Below, piece after piece: positions 1-6,828 of a stretch of 13,432 nucleotides of DNA; within the stretch, counting starts at the first letter, position 1; the number at the start of each line of letters is the position of its first letter. Origin of the DNA: Myxococcales bacterium (lineage in GTDB: Bacteria > Myxococcota_C > UBA6777); contig JALTMC010000527.1 of the NCBI GenBank assembly GCA_027005175.1, forward strand, positions 1,345 to 14,776. The letters are read 5' to 3'. A model generated the notes under the pieces. It was given only the letters and a program-made list of their open reading frames with translations. It ran no database searches and was not told where the DNA came from. The translations under genes were made by a program, and so were the position numbers.

Positions 1-385
1 CCAACAATCACAGCGGGTCAACGAAGCCCAAAAGGTAAACCAAAGCATCCGACCCGAAAAGGTAAACTCCACCAAAGTACAACAAAATCAGCGTGTCGAA
101 GGCACCAAAAAAGGCGAAGCTGCTCGATTTGGACGTACCAGTGCCAACCAACCCAACAAAAGTATGGGTGCAGGCATTGCCGATTTTATGCAAAAGGTAG
201 GCAAACGCAAAAAGGGCCTCGACAGCATGATCGAAAAAGCCCTCAGCGGTAAGACCTTCAATCAAAAAGAGTTGTTGGCTCTCCAGTACAAAGTCTCCCA
301 GTTCTCAATGGAGATGGACCTTACAAGTAAAGTCGTCGACAAAACTACAGGTGGCATCAAACAAGCGATGAACACTCAGGTCTAA
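1..385 (+). CDS. sctI: SctI-type T3S inner rod protein, 5'-truncated
   Basis: This is the C-terminal part of a YscI/PrgJ-family protein, which forms the inner rod or adapter between the export gate and the needle of a type III injectisome. The frame is open from base 2 to the TAA at 383-385, so the true start lies upstream of the window. An internal ATG at 164 is available but would cut into a continuous frame. The N-terminal visible part is rich in Gln, Lys and Asn and looks disordered. The last 35 residues carry the family hallmark, an amphipathic helix of the type LQYKVSQFSMEMDLTSKVVD followed by a short segment ending in AMNTQV. FliE, the flagellar counterpart, has a different C-terminus. 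The gene lies upstream of sctJ, as in other injectisome operons. Family assignment is confident; the N-terminus is unknown. Confidence 0.85.
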   Translation, partial: QQSQRVNEAQKVNQSIRPEKVNSTKVQQNQRVEGTKKGEAARFGRTSANQPNKSMGAGIADFMQKVGKRKKGLDSMIEKALSGKTFNQKELLALQYKVSQFSMEMDLTSKVVDKTTGGIKQAMNTQV

Positions 386-395
386 AACCTCTCTG

Positions 396-531
396 TTCTC
401 TCACAAACCCATCCCATGTTTCGATCCTATTCTCTCACAAACCCATCCCATGTTTCGATCCTATTCTCTCACAAACCCATCCCATGTTTCGATCCTATTC
501 TCTCACAAACCCATCCCATGTTTCGATTCTG
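396..531. repeat. 34-bp minisatellite, four tandem copies
   Basis: Four head-to-tail copies of a 34-bp unit beginning ttctctcacaaacccatccc start at 396, 430, 464 and 498. The first three are identical and the fourth differs only in its last bases. A fifth copy breaks off after about six bases. The array starts 10 bp after the sctI stop codon. There are no spacers, so it is not a CRISPR array. One frame stays open through the array (34 is not a multiple of 3), but there is no ribosome-binding site and no reason to call it coding. Near-perfect identity suggests recent expansion by slippage. Confidence 0.95.
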
Positions 532-540
532 TTCTCCTGC

Positions 541-579
541 AAGCTCTCTTTCTTTCTCAAATAGAAAGGAAGAGAGCTT
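541..579. other. Long intergenic hairpin between sctI and sctJ
   Basis: The arm at 541-556 (aagctctctttctttc) pairs with 564-579 (gaaaggaagagagctt), with 15 of 16 positions complementary around a 7-base loop. One more T-A pair could close the loop further. No T-tract follows on either strand, so it does not look like a canonical intrinsic terminator. It could be an RNA-processing or stability element that separates sctI expression from sctJ and later genes. The fold is directly visible; the role is inferred. Confidence 0.7.
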
Positions 580-595
580 AAGCACACGAGCACGC

Positions 596-624
596 TTGAC
601 CTCCATTTAGCCCTATGCTATAGG
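596..624 (+). promoter_or_regulatory. Candidate sigma70-like promoter upstream of sctJ
   Basis: TTGACC (596-601) and TATAGG (619-624) are separated by exactly 17 bp, matching 5/6 and 4/6 of the sigma70 consensus. It lies after the hairpin and about 140 bp before the sctJ start, in a 380-bp gap with no gene. It would allow sctJ and downstream genes to be transcribed independently of sctI. This is prediction by eye only, and the long leader (about 630-765) shows nothing else recognisable. Confidence 0.4.
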
Positions 625-765
625 TGATAGGAGCCAACAAACCACCGATTCTGAGTTATTTTCTATCGAAGGTGGGCTGTATGGAAGCAGAGAGGCACAG
701 CATTTGTGTTCGTAGAGTTCGACGCAAACGCCTTTATTAACCCTAGATAAAACCATTGGTTGCAA

Positions 766-1593
766 ATGAGCCGAAAACACTTACAATCGCTCCCATGGGT
801 TCTGTTCTTAAGCTTCGCCTTGTTTGGTTGTTCGATGCCAATTCAAGGTGGTTTAACCGAGAGGCAGGCCAACCAGATCATCGTGTTACTGGCGAAAGCA
901 AACATTCAGGCTACCAAGCAGAAGAACGCAGAAGGACGAGAGGTGACTTGGAGTATTATCGTTTCCAAGTCGGAAGCCGCCAAGTCTATTGGAGTGCTGC
1001 AAGCCAACAATATGCCACCCAAAAAAGAACGTGGATTTAACGAAGTCTACGGAAAAGCAGGCATGATACCAACAGCGACAGAGGAGCGAGCCAAGTATAT
1101 GATGGCCCTCTCTGGAGAGCTAACCAAGACATTAAAGAGCATTCCGGGTGTTCTCAACGCACGCATTCACCTGGTCATCCCCAAGGACAAGCTGCTCCGC
1201 CGCCCTGGAGAGAAACAAACTCCTCCAAGAGCCTCTGTCTCCATCTCAACCAAAACAAAGATGGCTCGCAACAAGGTCCTCCGTATGGGGCTGATTCGAG
1301 ACATCAAGAAAATTGTATCTGGTAGTATGGAGAGGCTTCAACCCAAAAATATCCAGGTCGTCGTTCGTGCATCGATCATGTCGTCAGACGACAATGCTGA
1401 GCCCAAGTCCAGCACAGATGGCTACAAAAACGTGTTGATGTTCCGTGTTGCTCCTGACGATGCAAGCAAGCTGAAAATGGCTTTGGGTGCGATGGTTCTA
1501 TTGCTCGGCGTATTTCTCGTGTTGTTTCTCCTCTTCTTCTTCCGCTCTGCCTCCCTCAAAAACCAACTCAAAGCCAGCAATGGTGGCTACTAA
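766..1593 (+). CDS. sctJ: SctJ inner membrane ring lipoprotein of the T3S system
   Basis: A YscJ/PrgK-family lipoprotein that builds the periplasmic-facing inner-membrane ring of the injectisome (FliF counterpart). With the ATG at 766 it has 275 residues. A signal peptide ends in the lipobox LFGC with Cys22. The ring-building domain spans roughly 28-205, including LTERQANQIIVLLAKANI, the EERAKYMMALSGEL helix and the IPGVLNARIHLVIP strand. A strong transmembrane helix at about 238-259 is followed by a short basic tail. FliF instead starts with a membrane helix and is about twice as long, so this is the injectisome form. A TTG at 760 is in frame, but neither start has a convincing Shine-Dalgarno sequence; ATG 766 is preferred because it gives a standard lipoprotein signal. 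The next gene follows after 45 bp. Confidence 0.93.
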   Translation: MSRKHLQSLPWVLFLSFALFGCSMPIQGGLTERQANQIIVLLAKANIQATKQKNAEGREVTWSIIVSKSEAAKSIGVLQANNMPPKKERGFNEVYGKAGMIPTATEERAKYMMALSGELTKTLKSIPGVLNARIHLVIPKDKLLRRPGEKQTPPRASVSISTKTKMARNKVLRMGLIRDIKKIVSGSMERLQPKNIQVVVRASIMSSDDNAEPKSSTDGYKNVLMFRVAPDDASKLKMALGAMVLLLGVFLVLFLLFFFRSASLKNQLKASNGGY

Positions 1594-1638
1594 ACTCATG
1601 AAGATGAGCTTTGGTTTTTGTAAAAAGAAGGAGAGGTA

Positions 1639-2709
1639 ATGCGACAACAACTACAATCCCTGTCGCACCAACAAGCTATGCTTCTTCTTACCCTGATCAC
1701 CCTTGGTGGTGAGGATGACCTCTCTCTCCTGGCACATCTTCCCCCCGAAATGAGCCAGCCCGTTGACGCTGTGGGTCGAGTTCTCTGTCAAACTCCTCGC
1801 AAACAAATACTCCCGCAGCTTGTCAAAGAGATCAAACACCTGATCACCGAATCACAACGCAGCCCTCTGGATCAAATCGATCCTGAATGGCTCGCCGAAT
1901 TCTTACTCAGCGAATCACCTCGTGTGATCAGCGCAACCCTTCAGCAGTTTCCACGCTCCATCGCAGAACGAATCATCACAGCTTTGCCCATCCATCTGCA
2001 ACGCGTCGTCCCAGCAACAGAAGGAACCATTCATCCCGATCTCATCAAGCGAATTCGATTGAATCTCAGTGAAAAGATCCCTGTCTACACCCAGGCCCCA
2101 ACTCATGCATTAACCATTGAATCCCTGGCACTGCTGAATAGCCAGGAGATCATGCTCCTACTGCGCGAATTTGGTTTACGTGAGCTGGCCATTGCCTTTC
2201 GCGGGGTTGGTCGAGGCCCCCTAACAGAACTGTGTCGGCGCTTGGGAGCAGAAGAAGCAGAACGACTCCTGGCAGTGATTCGAAACCTCCCTCCCAGTGA
2301 GCCTGAAGAAACCAAAGCCGCCCAACGAACCATTCGTGCGATCTCACTAGAACACCGCAGTAAGAGTGAGATCATTGAAGAGGCCGGCCTGAGTAAATTA
2401 CACCAAGCCATTCAAGATCTGGACAAGGACTGTCAGCACGTGATCGCATTCAACCTCCCACGCCGCATTGGAAAGAGAATCCAAGGCCAACAAAATATTC
2501 AAATGTCACCACAAGATCTTTACCAACTCAAACTTCAGGTCCTGCACATCCTTCAGCATCTCTCTGCTGAAGGACAGCTCTCCCCCCATTGGGCAGAACT
2601 GCCCATCGAGTTGGCAGAACCACCACCTCCACCTGAGCCAGAAGCGATGATCGGTGAATCCATGTCTGCTTCTGAAATGGCAGAGATCCACGCCGACACT
2701 TCCAACTAG
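1639..2709 (+). CDS. FliG-like cytoplasmic ring protein in the sctK position
   Basis: A 356-residue protein with FliG-family signatures along its length. FliG forms the cytoplasmic ring on FliF in flagella. Residues 5-75 resemble FliG_N (LSHQQAMLLLTLITLGGEDD, then LAHLPPEM). Residues 81-148 resemble FliG_M (EFLLSESPRVIS in the EHPQ-motif position, then ALPIHL, and PDLIKRIRLNLSEKI). Residues 160-231 resemble FliG_C (IMLLLREFGLRELAIAFRGV, ending in AAQRTI). Residues 245-314 may be a second C-like module, ending KLQVLHILQHLSAEGQL. A Pro/Glu tail follows (LAEPPPPPEPE). The start has an excellent AAGGAGAGG at 1628-1636. The gene sits between sctJ and sctL, exactly where sctK lies in injectisomes and fliG in flagellar operons. 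It is therefore inferred to link the SctJ ring to the sorting platform. The family call rests on remembered FliG sequences and was not run through a profile search. Confidence 0.8.
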   Translation: MRQQLQSLSHQQAMLLLTLITLGGEDDLSLLAHLPPEMSQPVDAVGRVLCQTPRKQILPQLVKEIKHLITESQRSPLDQIDPEWLAEFLLSESPRVISATLQQFPRSIAERIITALPIHLQRVVPATEGTIHPDLIKRIRLNLSEKIPVYTQAPTHALTIESLALLNSQEIMLLLREFGLRELAIAFRGVGRGPLTELCRRLGAEEAERLLAVIRNLPPSEPEETKAAQRTIRAISLEHRSKSEIIEEAGLSKLHQAIQDLDKDCQHVIAFNLPRRIGKRIQGQQNIQMSPQDLYQLKLQVLHILQHLSAEGQLSPHWAELPIELAEPPPPPEPEAMIGESMSASEMAEIHADTSN

Positions 2710-2795
2710 ACACCTCCAGGCTGTTGCAAAAACCGGTATCCCCCCGTATAGTTTGACTTGACTCCCCTATCCTGCAGTGACGTGAGGCAAGATCA

Positions 2796-3476
2796 ATGAG
2801 TAAAGTAATTAAGGGCAGTGGAAGCCCCGCTTATCCCCCTGCGGATAACGCATACAGACCGGCAAGTCGCCCAAGTGCTGGTGGTTATCCCCGCCCAGGC
2901 GGAAGCCGCAGCGTGATGTCTGGCGAAGAAGTAAAAGCAAAATCTGCCGCCCAAGAGATCATCCAGCGTGCCCAAGAAGAAGCAGCCCTCATCCGCTCCC
3001 AGGCAGAGGACTACCGACAAAAAGGCTACGATGACGGATACGCCGAAGGAACAGATACAGGCAAGGCTGAATGGACAGAGACGATCCTGCGAATCAATCG
3101 CGAGAATGATGCCAAGTTCAAATACTTCGAACATGATCTCGTCCGCCTTGCCGTGCGCGTAGCTGAGAAGATCATCGGGGAACAGCTACGGCTAGAGCCC
3201 GGCTCCATTACCCAAATTGTAGCCAATGCTCTGGGCGGCGTACGACACCAACGAGAGATCTTTCTTCGCGTCAACCCCGACGACTTTGAAGTCGTTCGCG
3301 AAAACAAGTATCTCCTCTTGGAACAATTGTCACGCGCACAAGACCTCGACATTCGACCTGATCCAGCAGTGGAACAAGGCGGTTGCCTCATTGAATCAGA
3401 GACAGGAACCATTGAAGCCACACTCGACAAACAGCTTGACTCTATCCAGAAGATCTTACTAGGAGAAGAAGCATAA
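2796..3476 (+). CDS. sctL: SctL, stator / negative regulator of the T3S ATPase
   Basis: A FliH/YscL-family protein of 226 residues that binds the SctN ATPase and connects it to the cytoplasmic sorting platform. Residues 1-40 are Pro/Gly/Ser-rich and likely disordered. Residues 44-75 form a charged helix. A FliH-style glycine repeat follows, with Gly77, 81, 85 and 89 each four residues apart (KGYDDGYAEGTDTGKAEW). The C-terminal half (about 105-226) has the typical V-ATPase-E-like fold signature, including LAVRVAEKIIGEQL, IFLRVNPDDFEVV, DIRPDPAVEQGGCLIESETG and a final helix binding region. The ATG has a GAGG at 2784-2787, 8 bp upstream. It lies 86 bp after the FliG-like gene, and 191 bp separates it from sctN. 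Confidence 0.92.
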   Translation: MSKVIKGSGSPAYPPADNAYRPASRPSAGGYPRPGGSRSVMSGEEVKAKSAAQEIIQRAQEEAALIRSQAEDYRQKGYDDGYAEGTDTGKAEWTETILRINRENDAKFKYFEHDLVRLAVRVAEKIIGEQLRLEPGSITQIVANALGGVRHQREIFLRVNPDDFEVVRENKYLLLEQLSRAQDLDIRPDPAVEQGGCLIESETGTIEATLDKQLDSIQKILLGEEA

Positions 3477-3526
3477 GCCTGTAAAGTATCCAGTCATGGG
3501 CTAGTACAACGGGCTTCTTAAAGCGT

Positions 3527-3555
3527 TTGAGTAGGAATACGCTACATTCTAGATA
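3527..3555 (+). promoter_or_regulatory. Weak promoter candidate in the sctL-sctN gap
   Basis: TTGAGT (3527-3532) and TAGATA (3550-3555) lie 17 bp apart, matching 4/6 and 3/6 of the sigma70 consensus. The 191-bp gap is large for this operon, which makes an internal promoter before sctN plausible. The same gap holds a short imperfect direct repeat, ccccaatcctagg at 3600-3612 and ccccaaatcctaga at 3631-3644. This may be an operator-like element or chance. Low confidence. Confidence 0.2.
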
Positions 3556-3667
3556 TTGTTATAAAAGCAAGCCGTGAACCAGGTGAACTCAAGCCAACTC
3601 CCCAATCCTAGGTAGAGCCCCACATGAGAGCCCCAAATCCTAGATTGAAACTTAAGGATAACAAAGA

Positions 3668-5053
3668 ATGCGTTCCTTTCAACATCAGCCTTGGATGACA
3701 CCCGACTTTCAAGCCGACCTAGAGAAGTTGAGTAAGGTTGTCAATCTCAGCAAATACATTGAAGTGCTTGAGCAAGCGTCGCCGACCGTCAGTCGTGGCC
3801 GCGTCATTGAGGTGGTTGGCCTTGTCATTAAAGCCGTAGTTGGCGGTGTTCGTACAGGAGAGATGGTCCTGATACACAACCACAACGCTCCGAATGTTCG
3901 TGCCGAAGTTGTGGGATTTCGCGACCAGGAAGTGATGCTGATGCCGATTGGAGATGCCCGAGGTATTGGTCCCGACTCCGAAGTGATCCCAACCGGCAAA
4001 CCTTTTAGCATCAAATGTGGAGACGCCTTACTCGGTCGCGTCCTCAATGGAGTGGGTGAGCCTATGATCGGCCCTCCCCTCGACAACAATGAGCTTGATG
4101 ACTGGGCCGTTGAGCGCGACCCTCCTGACCCGATGAAGCGTAGACGTGTTCTCGAACACCTCCCTATGGGCATACGCGCCATTGATGGGATTCTCACTGT
4201 GGGAGAAGGACAGCGTGTTGGGATGTTCGCTGGCTCGGGTGTTGGAAAATCTACACTCATGGGCCAAATCGCTCGAAACACGGCAGCCGAAGTCAATGTG
4301 ATTTGCCTGATCGGAGAACGCGGCCGTGAGGTACGTGACTTCATCGAAGAATCCCTCGGTGAAGAGGGCATGAAACGCTCTGTCCTTGTCTGTGCCACCT
4401 CTGATACCCCCTCGATGGTTCGCCTAAAGTCCGCGTTTGTATCCACCGCTATAGCCGAATACTTCCGAGATCAGGGGAGAAAAGTACTGTTTATGATGGA
4501 CTCCACCACACGCTTTGCCCGTGCTCAACGCGAAATAGGTCTCGCCGTAGGTGAGCCCCCCGCCCGTCAAGGCTATCCCCCTTCTGTATTTGCCATGCTG
4601 CCTCGCTTGTTGGAGCGCACAGGAAACTCCGACACTGGAAGCATCACCGCTCTGTACACGGTCCTTGTGGCTGGGGGTGATATGGAAGAACCTATCTCTG
4701 ATGAGGTTCGTGGAATTCTAGATGGACACATCATTATGGACCGTAATCTGGGTGCCAAAAACCACTGGCCTGCCATTGATGTTCTCCCCTCTCTCAGCCG
4801 CGTCATGAATGGCCTAGAGACCATCGACAAGCGCCACTTGAAAGCCGCCGCAGAACTTCGACGTGTCCTAGCTGCCTACAAAAAGAACGAAGACCTGATC
4901 CTACTCGGAGCCTATACTCCTGGAAGTGATCCTGAAACCGATTATGCCATCGAAAAAGTAGACGAATGCAATGCTTTCCTCAAACAAGGATTGTACGAAG
5001 GTCCAGTCTGGGAAGAGACGGTTGACCACCTCTGTGCTATATTTGGTCTCTGA
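3668..5053 (+). CDS. sctN: SctN type III secretion ATPase
   Basis: The FliI/YscN-family hexameric ATPase that unfolds substrates and strips chaperones at the cytoplasmic entrance of the secretion channel. It has 461 residues, within the usual family length. The N-terminal beta-barrel spans about 1-115 and contains RGRVIEVVGLVIKAV. Walker A is GSGVGKST at 189-196. The conserved GERGRE is at 216-221. Walker B is KVLFMMD with Asp278, followed by STTRFARAQREIGLAVGEPP and the GYPPSVFAMLPRLLERTG motif typical of T3S ATPases. The C-terminal helical domain ends in CAIFGL. The ATG has AAGGA at 3654-3658, 9 bp upstream. sctO follows within 54 bp, giving the usual ATPase-stalk pair. All key motifs are intact. 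Confidence 0.97.
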   Translation: MRSFQHQPWMTPDFQADLEKLSKVVNLSKYIEVLEQASPTVSRGRVIEVVGLVIKAVVGGVRTGEMVLIHNHNAPNVRAEVVGFRDQEVMLMPIGDARGIGPDSEVIPTGKPFSIKCGDALLGRVLNGVGEPMIGPPLDNNELDDWAVERDPPDPMKRRRVLEHLPMGIRAIDGILTVGEGQRVGMFAGSGVGKSTLMGQIARNTAAEVNVICLIGERGREVRDFIEESLGEEGMKRSVLVCATSDTPSMVRLKSAFVSTAIAEYFRDQGRKVLFMMDSTTRFARAQREIGLAVGEPPARQGYPPSVFAMLPRLLERTGNSDTGSITALYTVLVAGGDMEEPISDEVRGILDGHIIMDRNLGAKNHWPAIDVLPSLSRVMNGLETIDKRHLKAAAELRRVLAAYKKNEDLILLGAYTPGSDPETDYAIEKVDECNAFLKQGLYEGPVWEETVDHLCAIFGL

Positions 5054-5106
5054 TCGGAAGAAGCAGCCCAAGCACTGCACCCCTCATAGAGAATGGAGAA
5101 TCCAGC

Positions 5107-5595
5107 GTGGCTCAATATCGCCTTCAGGTCCTCATCGATTTACGTGAACGTGCTAAGGTCGAAAAAGAAGAAGCCCTGGCACAAACAAAAAAAATGTTGC
5201 AAATGGAGCAACAAAAGCTAGAGGATCTCCGAAAACAGTTACAAGACATGTGTGAATCACGTGATCAGAAACACCAGGAGTTTATGGAAAAAACCCAATC
5301 AGGAGAGATCGGTATTAACGGATATCTCCAAGCTGAGCGATACTTAAAGCGTGTCGATGAGCAGATTGTGGAGTTTGAAGAGACAGAGATCAAAGAACAA
5401 GAGAAGCGGATCGTTTTTGCGGAACAAGAGGTAGAATGGGCGTTTGAAGAGATGCTTGCAGCCATGCAAGAATTTAAAGCTCTTGAAAAGCACAGAGAAA
5501 ACTGGGCTGCTGAAGTCAAAAAAGAACGCAAAAAGAAAGAAGCTGACAATCAAGAAGAGATCGCAACAACGATCTTCTTGTTTAAAGATAAGTAA
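5107..5595 (+). CDS. sctO: SctO, coiled-coil stalk protein of the T3S ATPase
   Basis: A YscO/FliJ-family protein of 162 residues that inserts into the SctN hexamer like the gamma subunit of F-ATPase and couples it to the export gate. It is almost entirely a heptad-rich, charged alpha-helical hairpin. The N-terminal YRLQVLIDLRERAKVEKEEA is a typical FliJ/YscO opening. A central break lies around SGEIGINGYL. The start is GTG at 5107, with GGAG at 5095-5098 spaced 8 bp; no in-frame ATG nearby fits as well. Sequence conservation in this family is low, so the call rests on the opening motif, coiled-coil content, length and position directly after sctN and before sctP. Confidence 0.88.
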   Translation: MAQYRLQVLIDLRERAKVEKEEALAQTKKMLQMEQQKLEDLRKQLQDMCESRDQKHQEFMEKTQSGEIGINGYLQAERYLKRVDEQIVEFEETEIKEQEKRIVFAEQEVEWAFEEMLAAMQEFKALEKHRENWAAEVKKERKKKEADNQEEIATTIFLFKDK

Positions 5596-5651
5596 TACGA
5601 AAAGAGAAGTTATACTACTTTGGCCTGTGTTGTCAGAGCTCACCGTTCGTG

Positions 5652-5657
5652 AAGGAG
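5652..5657 (+). promoter_or_regulatory. Ribosome-binding site deciding the sctP start
   Basis: AAGGAG at 5652-5657 lies 6 bp before the ATG at 5664. The in-frame GTG at 5649 would place this Shine-Dalgarno sequence inside the coding region, so ATG 5664 is taken as the start. Confidence 0.8.
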
Positions 5658-5663
5658 CCTTTT

Positions 5664-6572
5664 ATGAGTCGCATTAACAACAAAGTGTCCCAGCCCAAAC
5701 CGCAACCCAAGCCGACGCGGTCCAGTGCCAATCAAACACAGAAAGCGGGACAAGAGTCTTTTGCGTCCAGGTTCCAAAAGAAAGACTCCAAGAAAAAAGT
5801 GGGCTCTGACGCACCACGCCCCAGCACCCCTAGCCAGACAAGTGGCAAAGGAACCAGCCCAAAGACCTTAACCTCTTCGGATGACTCTCCCGCCACTCTG
5901 ATGATGCAACGACATGGTGCCGTCCTAGGCCGTCGTGGTGGAGGAGGTGGAACTGTCGCAGACCTACAAGCCAAACTGGAGGGAAAGGGTACAGGAGGAA
6001 AATTGGAGGGCTCTGATTCCACAGGTGGCCTCACAGGTTCGGATGCCTCATCTCTAGGCACAGACGAAGCCAAGGGCCAGACCGGCTTGATCGACACAGA
6101 CAACCTTAAGTCTGATATGGACGCTGGCACTATGTCCCTCAACAATGACGCAGCTGGTGCCGCAGGCTCCCAGATCTCAGGACAGATGCACGGCAACCTT
6201 GATGTCTCTTCCACTGTTCAAATTAAAGGCGACCGCATCCCTGTCGCGATGATGGAAAAGATCGTTGATCAAGCGCGTGTCGGTGTCAACGAAGCAGGTG
6301 CTCCCGAGTTCCAATTCGACCTCAAAGGTGACGTCTTAGGTGGACTCAAAATGCGAATAAGCATGGAAGATGGTGCACTCAAAGCGATCTTTGTCGCAGA
6401 AAACCCCGAAGTCAAAAAGCTGGTGGACGGAAACCTCAAAGACCTGATGAAAAACCTCGAAGCGAGTGGCGTCAACATCCAAGAACTCGAAGTTCGTGAC
6501 CCCAAAGAAGATGAACGCAAACGCAAAAAAGAACAAAACCAAAAAGACCGCGAAGAAGCTATGAATCAATAA
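5664..6572 (+). CDS. sctP: SctP / FliK-like length-control protein of the T3S system
   Basis: A 302-residue protein with the layout of YscP/FliK rulers. These measure needle or hook length and switch export specificity through a C-terminal domain. Residues 1-175 are low-complexity, rich in Ser, Gly, Thr, Lys and Asp, and likely extended and disordered. They include a polyglycine stretch near 92-97. Residues about 185-277 resemble the FliK C-terminal (T3S4) domain: a helix around IPVAMMEKIVDQARVGV, then FQFDLKGDVLGGLKMRISME, DGALKAIFVAENPEVKKLV and NLKDLMKNLEASGVNIQELE. The last 25 residues are a highly charged Lys/Glu tail. It is the last gene of the operon here and follows sctO, as yscP follows yscO and fliK follows fliJ. 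The FliK-domain assignment is by pattern and was not tested by search. Confidence 0.82.
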   Translation: MSRINNKVSQPKPQPKPTRSSANQTQKAGQESFASRFQKKDSKKKVGSDAPRPSTPSQTSGKGTSPKTLTSSDDSPATLMMQRHGAVLGRRGGGGGTVADLQAKLEGKGTGGKLEGSDSTGGLTGSDASSLGTDEAKGQTGLIDTDNLKSDMDAGTMSLNNDAAGAAGSQISGQMHGNLDVSSTVQIKGDRIPVAMMEKIVDQARVGVNEAGAPEFQFDLKGDVLGGLKMRISMEDGALKAIFVAENPEVKKLVDGNLKDLMKNLEASGVNIQELEVRDPKEDERKRKKEQNQKDREEAMNQ

Positions 6573-6581
6573 GAGTTTTCA

Positions 6582-6693
6582 CGATCTCTTCCCCCTCAAG
6601 ACCCCAATGACTCCTGAACCATCTTTGCCCTTGCCTCTTCTTGGAAGGCTTGGCTAGCGATCTCTTTCCCCCAAGACCCCGATGATTTCTGAA
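6582..6693. repeat. Imperfect direct repeat pair downstream of sctP
   Basis: A segment of about 37 bp starting cgatctcttccccc (6582-6618) recurs in degenerate form at 6658-6693, offset by 76 bp. It lies between the converging ends of sctP and the minus-strand lipoprotein gene. The 235-bp gap (6573-6807) holds no supported gene. Neither copy forms a clear terminator with a T-tract. Confidence 0.6.
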
Positions 6694-6726
6694 TCGTTCA
6701 GAGCTATCGTTGTTCATGAGTTCCTG

Positions 6727-6828
6727 TCGTTTTGCGGTTCTTTCTTTTCCCTGACAACAGTCTGATGCTGCATTCCCACTTGCACCGGCATTCACATCGT
6801 TTTGTGGTTATTTCTTTTCCCTGACAAC
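6727..6828. repeat. Duplicated 3' end of the minus-strand lipoprotein gene
   Basis: A 32-bp sequence at 6797-6828, which contains the last codons and stop of the lipoprotein gene, is repeated at 6727-6758, exactly 70 bp further downstream of that gene. Only 2 of 32 positions differ. One of the two changes turns the TAA stop into GAA in the copy. This indicates a local tandem duplication spanning the gene's 3' end. Confidence 0.85.

Noticed and set aside
396-531. CRISPR array
   Set aside because: The units abut directly without spacers.
541-579. Intrinsic terminator
   Set aside because: The stem is strong, but no T-tract follows on either strand.
416-610. Small ORF reading through the 34-bp repeats
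   Set aside because: Its repetitive peptide is a by-product of the array; there is no Shine-Dalgarno sequence and the frame shifts with each unit.
3709-4446. Minus-strand ORF of 245 codons
   Set aside because: Antisense shadow of sctN, Ser/Arg/Pro-rich with no recognisable domain.
1-6572. Flagellar operon
   Set aside because: SctJ is a short lipoprotein with a single C-terminal helix instead of FliF, and the first gene is YscI-like rather than FliE-like.
6559-6795. Minus-strand ORF of 78 codons downstream of the lipoprotein gene
   Set aside because: It consists of the duplicated tail and degenerate repeats and has no support as a gene.
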